Of a stretch of 64,000 nt of DNA, positions 57,201 through 64,000 are shown in pieces. Below the pieces are notes generated by a model. The model did not search any database. It had not been told where the DNA came from and was given only the letters and a program-made list of their open reading frames with translations. Numbering within the stretch: the first letter of the stretch is position 1; every line of letters starts with the position of its first letter. The position numbers and the translations under genes were made by a program. This stretch comes from Angiostrongylus vasorum. Its lineage: Eukaryota > Nematoda > Chromadorea > Rhabditida > Metastrongylidae. Location: contig JADANN010000311.1 in assembly GCA_018806985.1 (NCBI GenBank), positions 434,001-498,000 on the forward strand. The letters run 5' to 3'.

Positions 57201-57355
57201 TGTTTACTGGTCGTCAGACGGTTACTTTTCATGTTCGAAGCTTTCGTCAATAACACAACCTGATGACAGGTGGCTCACGATATGATTGTCATTGAGTGCA
57301 AGCAGAAGCATGTTTACCCTGCTTGCGAAGGCTCAAGTTGGTTGCCTAGGCGCAT

Positions 57356-57420
57356 ATATACATACATATATATATATATATGCATATATACATATATATA
57401 TATACATGCATATATGTATG
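57356..57420. repeat. TA/CATA low-complexity tract
   Basis: ATATATACATACATATATAT-type sequence. Confidence 0.85.
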
Positions 57421-58028
57421 TTTATGACTATACGGAAACAATGAGAATGTCTTCGAAGTTATAAGTAGTCAAATTCAACTAAATAACCACTCATGTGAGG
57501 CCCTCAGTTGTCAGCCACGATTGCGCCTGTGTGACAAAGTGTATCGACACAAGCGACATTTTGAAGCAGTGACGAACAAAAAATCAGAACCCTTAAGATC
57601 CCATATGTGAGAAGAATGAAGTGTAATGGAGCGTGCATTTATTTAATATCACAAGACGTAGCAACCATTACAGATCTTTGCACAACTTAAAATGGAAAGC
57701 GTTAAATTGATAAATAGATAGTACAAGGTAAATTAGTGTTCTCGGAATTTTTGTGTTCTGTCGAATGGATTGGTAACATTGAAAAGCGAAGGGATTATTA
57801 AGAACTACTACATATAATAACAATTTCTTCTGAGAAAGAGTTGCGCTACTTGTGAAAACACCTTACTTCACGCAATCCGACAGAATGCACCATTATAAAG
57901 TGATTCAAAAAAGATAAAATGTTGAAGGAGAGGACAATTTAATAGCAACGTATGTAAAGAAGCAAAATATGGAGTTACTAACTCTGCTTGGTGTGTGTTG
58001 AAAACAACATTGCGGAGGTTGGATGTAT

Positions 58029-58546
58029 CTAGCGGCGGCTCGTGGCAAAAAACCAGGCCACTGCTTTTTGTGTAATCCAGTTCGGAACACTGGCAAATGC
58101 ACCTAGAGGAGCCTTCTCTACTCCGGATACGAACACAAGTCGCTTATCAACCTCACAGACCTCGTAAAGAGCTGCTTGAGAACGTACTTCGAGTATCAGT
58201 GGCTCCTTCAATTTAAGCTTGATATCAACGAGATCGTTGTTTATTGTATGCAAGGAAGAAGCTCATCAAAATAGTGAAAGTTTATACAGAAATAGTTGTA
58301 TGACTCATTTACACTAATTAGGAAGAACCGTGCAGGCTCTAGTAGCCTTCCTAATTGATTGGTCATTTGCTAATTGGGCAAGATTTCCTTTCATTGCAGT
58401 CTCGAAAGTCGTGATGTGGCACTCGCAGGTCGTTACAACTTGCCGACCAGTGGTTATATTATTGCCAGGAGGCCAGCGATTCCTGACACTGGTATTCTCA
58501 GCTGCGTATATAGATGCAAGCTTCGGACTCCTCATTTTGGAAGGCC
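58029..58546 (-). CDS. Candidate two-exon 3' end of a gene; START-like helix only suspected
   Basis: 58546-58314 follows the acceptor CCCTGAACAG and reads RSPKLASIYAAENTSVRNRW and then CECHITTFETAMKGNLAQLA to a stop at 58314. 58253-58029 reads KLKLKEPLILEVRSQAALYE and FASVPNWITQKAVAWFF to TAG. Amino-acid composition is convincingly protein-like in both. I could not identify a good donor-acceptor pair joining them. The PNWITQKAV ending recalls the last helix of START lipid-binding domains, but this is a weak impression. The plus strand is open over 58330-58623 as well. Confidence 0.33.
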
Positions 58547-59364
58547 CTGTTCAGGGAATCACCACCGCTGCACATTATAGTTCGACACTCAACAACATCC
58601 AGCAATCACCACGAAGAGGGTAAAACCAATGGATGAAGTAACGATTTCATGCTGTCGAATGGCAGACATGGTGACCAGATAACAATTGGCAGTAATATGG
58701 ACTGTTAGCTTTTGAATAATACCATTTTTTTATAGTATCTTACAAAGTACTGCTATTTGGTGGCGTAGTTATACGTGAGATGAGGCTACTGAGAATGAAG
58801 AATACTGTACTAATGAACAAATGGTTACAGCGCAACAAGAGATATGGATGAAAAGCAAAAATTCCTTACTTTTCTTCTTATTTGGTGTTCTACAATGCGA
58901 TAAAGAAATTCTGTGAGGTATGTCTCACTACGTAGGGGGAACGTTTGAAAACTTATCTGGACATTTCATATCAATTATTCCATCACTCAATGTCTACCGA
59001 TGTTACTCATACTTCGATCTATGAGCACATAAATATATGGAATATCATTTGACGATTTCCGCCAACGCTCACTTTTCAAACATTGCATAATTTTCTGAAC
59101 AACCGTTCACAATCACGCAAACCGAAAAAGATGCACGATTCGGTGGTTTTTACTTGCAGTACAGTAAATACTGTTGAAACAAAGTAGTGATGTCGTTTTT
59201 CGCCATTTCTTCTCATTGTTACATGCCGGAACTTAAGTCCGCTGTTTACAAATGACGGTTTAGCAGGACATCACCGCCGATTGATGGAATACGCGTCTTA
59301 AAATTGCGCAATGGCACGCCAGTAGGTTACCATTGCTGGTACGATCGTGTCATCGTCCCTACAA

Positions 59365-59631
59365 TTAGATCGTGAATAGAGCAGCAAGCTTCTGTATCAG
59401 ACCAGGGCAAGAAGATCGCTCGCACTTTGTCAATTCTACTTCAGGATCTGTATTCCCTATAGCGAGAATTTTATCGTGGCTGAAATGTAAAATTAGTTCT
59501 AATCAGTTATCAGCCTCAGATTTAATTGATCTCGAAATTAAGTTCCAGCAGTCAGAACTAATAACGTACCAAAGAACTTTGTCCTCTACCTTCACCGATT
59601 TTACAAAATACTGGTCCGACAGCAGTAACTG
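59365..59631 (-). CDS. Last two exons of an unrecognised gene
   Basis: Exon 59631-59570 follows AACTCCTAG (QLLLSDQYFVKSVKVEDKVL) and ends at GTACGT. Exon 59479-59365 follows TTTTACATTTCAG and reads HDKILAIGNTDPEVELTKCE, SSCPGLIQKLAALFTI and stop. Phases agree (TG plus C gives Cys) and the 90-base intron has strong borders. Upstream exons were not found. The plus strand is open across the same stretch, which lowers confidence. Confidence 0.4.
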
Positions 59632-60029
59632 CTAGGAGTTATACAGATTACTTTTGACATATTATAATTAGATTGGAGTGAGGAAATGTGAGTGTGGAAC
59701 AATAGTGTAAACTAACGCGTTCCAAACACTGTGAGCACGCTTACCAGAGTACTATCGGTCAAACGCACAATGCAATGAGGTTTGATTTTTTTTCCTTGCA
59801 CTAGGAAACTTTATTACAACTTTTCATTGGTGACCAGAGTCCTCTTTGATCCTGTGCATAAGCAAAACAATCTCTTTATCCCTCCAAGGTCACCAACTTG
59901 GTAACATAATTGCACAGGTTGATAAAAACACTAAGTTGCTTCATTGTTACGTTACTGAAACTCATTGTAGAGAACAAATAATTGCTTAATTACTTGATAA
60001 CTTACTTAATAACTCAATTACTTTTTGCA

Positions 60030-60106
60030 ATGCTGCGAATGGAGATTAATGCATAACACAGCCCTCTGAGGTTGATCAGAAGCGAGCGCCTTATCCTTTG
60101 ATCCTT
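60030..60106 (+). repeat. SINE-A, 3' end only
   Basis: GCATAACACAGCCCTCTGAG, GTTGATCAGAAGCGAGCGCC, then TTATCCTTTGATCC. Confidence 0.65.
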
Positions 60107-60118
60107 TCAAATTTTCAG

Positions 60119-60471
60119 CATCTTGACGCTGTCTCTTTAATGGATGATTGTCATACAAAGTTCCTCCAGAGATGCACAGGACTTCCAAAAAGTTCTATAA
60201 TTCTTTATTGTGATTTCCTTCCTAATATCTCAGCAAATAGAAAGTTCACAATGGTTAAGGTAGTATTGGAAATGATATTCTGGTTATTTTCTTGTAAGCT
60301 AATGACCAAATATAATTTTTTCATTCATTTCTCGAACTCTGTGGTTGAATTGTGCTAATACAAGCTCGGAATACTTTTCTCTAGGCAGTTCAAGAGAGGA
60401 ATACTATATTTGATGTTAAGAACAAACTAGACAGATCCGTTCCCAGAATCGAAGGATCGAATCTGCAGTGA
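60119..60471 (+). CDS. Candidate two-exon 3' end of a gene
   Basis: Exon 60119-60259 follows AAATTTTCAG and gives 47 codons (HLDAVSLMDDCHTKFLQRCT, then SIILYCDFLPNISANRKF) ending at GTAGTA. Exon 60385-60471 follows TTTTCTCTAG and continues in phase 0 (AVQERNTIFDVKNKLDRSVP) to TGA. The intron is 125 bases. Family not recognised. A SINE-A 3' end lies directly upstream, so the 5' part of the gene may be interrupted or lie further away. Confidence 0.4.
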
Positions 60472-60479
60472 TGTCTGTA

Positions 60480-61635
60480 GATCTTTGTATCCATATGTTA
60501 TTGATTGATTAGCTCTTCTTAACTGTAGTGCTCAAAGAAGAAGTAACCTAATATTCGAAAAGAAAAGGACTCATTAAGCACAGCGGAAACCATAGAAGAA
60601 ACTTTATACTATATAAGTGAGCTGCCGTGATTAGCGCAGTGGTCACCTTCGGAACCCATTTCAAATAACAGCTCTCAATTCAAAAGAACCCACTAAATGT
60701 TAAAAACATGTGATGAAAGTACGCTCATGAATGGTTGCTGACTAGAGTTGATAGTTTATGTCACTAAAAAATGCTCATTAGCCTTAAGTACTCAGCGTTT
60801 GTGCTCATTCAGAGCAACGATGATGGAAACCATCACTGAGATTCGCAAAATGCAAATGTGGGTTTGAGAATGCAAATCCGTTCAGTTTTTTTTTCAGTTA
60901 TTACAGAGATATAGCACTTTCTTCTAATGAGAAAAGAATCTACTTTGGGCGAAGCGCAGAACTTTGAAATACTAATGCCTTATGTAGTGCATAAGGTGTT
61001 AAAACAAATAACCTGACTATTGATGTTGCTGTAACGACTTTTTTTTGGATATCAAAGACAAATCGGTCTTACTTCGAACAAGTGGACGCGAAGGACTTCT
61101 GTCATTAGTTGAATTTTCCCGCTGATCTCAAGAGTTTATGAATCTTCCTCGGGATACACGTCATGTGTATGTTACATGAGTCATATCGCAGTCGTTTAAT
61201 AGATTTGCTATTACAACCCAACATGATCGCAATATTGATGAGATGATGTGCTAAGATTTCTAAATTTCCACCTAAAACCAATCAATATTTTACTTGACCA
61301 CCGTTTAAATTGTGAAACAAAAAAGTAGAGAGAAGGGCCAGACAGTGAAAGTTTTAGCAAAAATGGCATGTTGTGGAGAGAATAAGCTTTGATAAAATAA
61401 AAGCGAAAAAGAAACGCAACACAGATTGACAAATGTTGGCCCGTACATTTGTGATTCCTGAAAATGTATATTAAGCGAAAACTTGTTGAGTAAATTACAA
61501 TAGATTTCCATAAAATTTTATGGTGTATGATATACAATTCTCTTTATACGAAGTAAATGGACCAGTAGGTCAACAGTAACCAATATAAACTACAAAATTC
61601 TGAAGAATGTGCGATGTTCAAGACGAGAATAATGA
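60480..61635. other. No supported gene
   Basis: A tRNA-head-like GCCGTGATTAGCGCAGTGG at about 60623 may start a worn SINE-A copy. The minus ORF 61537-61211 is AT-driven (Phe/Leu/Ile-rich) and unsupported. Confidence 0.35.
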
Positions 61636-61639
61636 ACAG

Positions 61640-61865
61640 CCTTGAGGCGCCTTCGAACACATACTGGTCACCGGTTCGATCCCGAGTCCGCGATCGACCA
61701 AGAGTCTCATCTCTATGTGCCTGGCATATCGGTTCCGTACTTGTCTGTGAGGATAGAGACACTGACTTAATACATCACTAGGCTAAGTCACAATCACCTT
61801 TACGATCCTGAGAATAGAGTCGAACACATGGTACATCCCATAGGAATTGATCAACACTAATTCGC
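61640..61865 (+). repeat. SINE-A, diverged
   Basis: B-box GGTTCGATCCC at about 61672, TACTTGTCTGTGAGGATAGA, and ATAGGAATTGATCAACAC at the 3' end. The A-box head is worn. Confidence 0.7.
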
Positions 61866-61869
61866 TCGT

Positions 61870-62690
61870 CTTTTTCATTTTTTAAAATAAACATATTAAG
61901 TAAATAGTATTAACAAAATAAAAGAAAACAGAAAGGAAACAAAAACAGTGTTCAAGCAAAAACATTTGAGTGAAGATTAATTTTATCAATATCTAACATC
62001 ATAAAAAAATAATGTTTTCACAAAACCAAATCCGGATAAAAAGCAAAAAGAAAGTGGCTGGCGATTTATCCTGATAAAACTAACATTTGTCCTCGATAAA
62101 GGGGTCGTGTGACAAGTACAAGAAAGAGAACGGCGGTTATTTTGCTATAATTATGTGGATCGTGATTCAGATGAGATGATTGGATATTGCAACAATAGTC
62201 ACCGTTGCAATACATGGGTTCAAGTGAGGCGGATGCACAAAACCCCGAAGTGAGGTCGGGTTGAGGTCAACTGCTGGCGAGCAGAAGTAGAGGCTGCTAC
62301 TGCAATTTAAAGATTATCGTAACACCATGTGCAATATCAAATACTCTAGCAATACAGATACACATAATGAGGTACAAGTCCTACCTTTATACAACACGGA
62401 AGTTTCAAAGGACGAAAAAAACATTTGGTCAAAATCAGTAAGCTTTTATAAAAAATGTGAGTGGACACAGGAAATTGAGATTAATGTGTCACGTGAGAGA
62501 GGAACTCACTAAGAAAATGATTCGTATATAAAAAACTGTCCAGAAAAAAAGACGAAAATCCATGAATTTATGGCTTGTTCTTGGTCGCCAAACTGAGTTC
62601 TCGATTCATGAACAAGTAATTCGATAGACTAGAATACTTGTTCAAAAACTTCTCCAGCAACAAAACAGATTGCACCTGCTACTTTGGATA
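61870..62690. other. Mostly empty; possible first exon near 62327
   Basis: An ATG at 62327 opens MCNIKYSSNTDTHNEVQVLP and reaches a good donor (TCAGTAAGC) at about 62438 in phase 0. No downstream exon was found. The rest is AT-rich. Confidence 0.25.
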
Positions 62691-62699
62691 ATCGAGAAA

Positions 62700-62942
62700 T
62701 AAAGGTTAAAATCTTCGGCGTGATCAATCCCTGTGTGATACGTCACACTTTCGAGTTCATTAATTTTCGTAGGAGTGAATGAATGCGTATTTAGCTTTTA
62801 CAATGACTTGCGTCGGTCAAGATAGGTACCAAGCTACCAACCACAGAGTGATGGCAGACTTGGTCAAGCCGGGAGCTTGGCGAGCCAATGATCATGTGTG
62901 TATTGTGGGGTGCTCCTAACCAGTGCGCTAAGCGCGTCCTTC
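62700..62942 (-). repeat. SINE-A, near full-length
   Basis: Minus head GGACGCGCTTAGCGCACTGG at 62942, degenerate B-box, TCTGTGGTTGGTAGC, and GGGATTGATCACGCCGAAG at the low end. Confidence 0.8.
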
Positions 62943-62944
62943 GA

Positions 62945-64000
62945 TAAGGAAACAACATAAGACAACTTCTTTAAATAGGAGTAATCAATTTTAGCGTAAG
63001 TTCCATGTATGAAATGAATGCACAGTTATCGTTCACAATCTACTGATATTTTTCTTTATTTTTTTCATGAAACGCTGTTATCTTTTTCCTTCTCTCGCTG
63101 TTGTCAATTTATGTTTCAATTTTTTTTCATTTCTTTCCCTCTTTTCATTTGCTTCCCTTCTCTCTCTCTCGCTCTCTCTCATCGTCTCCCTTTATTTCGC
63201 ATCTTGGTCGTATTTTATACCAGAGAAAAATCCTGGGATGTTTGCATGTGTTTAGACTCTCTGACTCTTAACTTCATAATGAATACTTATCATCTTCCAT
63301 TTCCTCTAACTTCTTCGAGTGTAAAAATATCCGTCACTCATTTAGAGGAAGGATTACGACGATGTTATTCAATTATTCATTGCTCATATCTGACTTTATA
63401 TCCGGAAAACTCTCCCACGACACCGGCGACTTCATACTATACAAGAACTTCGACCTTCTTCATTTCCTCTTTCTTTGGTGATCTGATATGAAAAAGAGCG
63501 GACGTTGTTCTAACAAAGGGTTACACGCAATTCTTAGTGCTAGAGTGAAAAACAAATACAGATCTTTCATTTTTTTGTGTGTTTGTTGTATTCCGGTACT
63601 TTCTTGATTGGCTTCTACTTAATCTCATGTAAACTGCTTCACCATGCTTGTTAGTGCAATACTATCGTTTAAGAAGAGCATCTATGTGCAGTAAAAAACG
63701 CCTAAAGTTGGATATCAAATTTTCCTTGGTTCTATCTCTTTTGTTTTTCCTTGTTATTACGTTATATTTCATTAGTTTAAGTGATAGACAGCAGAGTAAG
63801 AACACAGCCCACAACTGATTTTGTCTCTTTTTAAAAGTCCTTCATCGCATTCCGAGAGTTTTTTTTAGCTCACTATGTCTTGGTAGAACTTCAAGATATG
63901 TGCTATCGTTAACCTAACATCCTCGTTCCTGCTTCAACGACTCCAATGATATTCCAGATGTCGCTCGAAATCGACGTCCACGGTGGCATTTTTCAATGCT
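62945..64000. other. No supported gene
   Basis: 63060-63200 is a long pyrimidine-rich tract (CTCTCTCTCTCGCTCTCTCT) that creates a 157-codon plus frame of Phe/Leu/Ser-rich composition. No domain or splice evidence supports it. Confidence 0.4.

Noticed and set aside
61211..61537. 108-codon minus frame with hydrophobic stretches
   Set aside because: Composition is that of AT-rich noncoding DNA, and an overlapping second minus frame is equally open.
63018..63491. 157-codon plus frame, the longest apparently single-exon frame near the right end
   Set aside because: It is driven by a pyrimidine-rich tract with CT repeats, and no coding signature is visible.

Overview
The window reads as nuclear DNA of a parasitic nematode, most likely a clade V strongylid such as a hookworm (inference). 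The background is AT-rich. Coding sequence lies in short exons bounded by GT...AG introns with pyrimidine-rich TTTCAG-type acceptors. Acceptor-like sites lie a few bases upstream of several start codons, as expected for spliced-leader trans-splicing. Decayed RTE-type retrotransposons, a mariner fragment, Penelope-like elements and tRNA-derived SINEs fill much of the rest. Nothing bacterial is present; most long reading frames are chance openings or antisense to repeats.

Two genes could be rebuilt exon by exon with consistent splice phases. The first (minus, 298-6515) encodes a secreted cysteine-rich protein with a signal peptide, a chitin-binding-like half and a run of EB/lustrin-type cysteine modules. 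The second (minus, 43470-55619) has 14 exons and encodes a 469-residue integrin-beta-like protein. It keeps the PSI, hybrid and I-EGF regions but lacks the beta-I (MIDAS) domain, the usual transmembrane segment and the cytoplasmic tail. It ends in an acidic Pro/Thr/Glu stalk and a hydrophobic C-terminus that looks like a GPI signal. A third, incomplete gene (plus, 35998-39082) encodes a multi-pass membrane protein of unrecognised family, and a two-exon gene (42211-42471) encodes a 65-residue Cys-rich membrane protein. Weaker exon candidates lie at 6.9-10.1, 11.6-11.95, 24.2, 28.6, 39.5 and 56.9-60.5 kb.

Layout: 0.3-6.5 kb secreted Cys-rich gene; 7-10 kb unrecognised plus-strand exons; 10.5-11.2 kb nested SINE-like repeats; 12.1-15.3 kb RTE copy 1 (minus) split by a foldback SINE-B pair; 16-16.8 kb SINEs; 17.1-20.2 kb RTE copy 2 (plus); 20.6-21.2 kb second foldback SINE-B pair; 21.2-26.9 kb mostly empty with SINEs; 27-27.8 kb Penelope-like element with GIY-YIG endonuclease and hammerhead-like motif; 28-35 kb SINE-rich; 35.5-39.7 kb membrane-protein gene and a small ORF; 40-43 kb repeats and the small two-exon gene; 43.5-55.6 kb integrin-beta-like gene, whose intron 8 holds a mariner fragment and RTE copy 3 and whose intron 10 holds a second Penelope-like element; 56-60.5 kb candidate exons; 60.5-64 kb sparse with SINE remnants.

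I see no operon-like or pathway link between the genes. Two look like cell-surface or secreted extracellular-matrix-type proteins. All calls were made by reading the sequence; no database search was possible.
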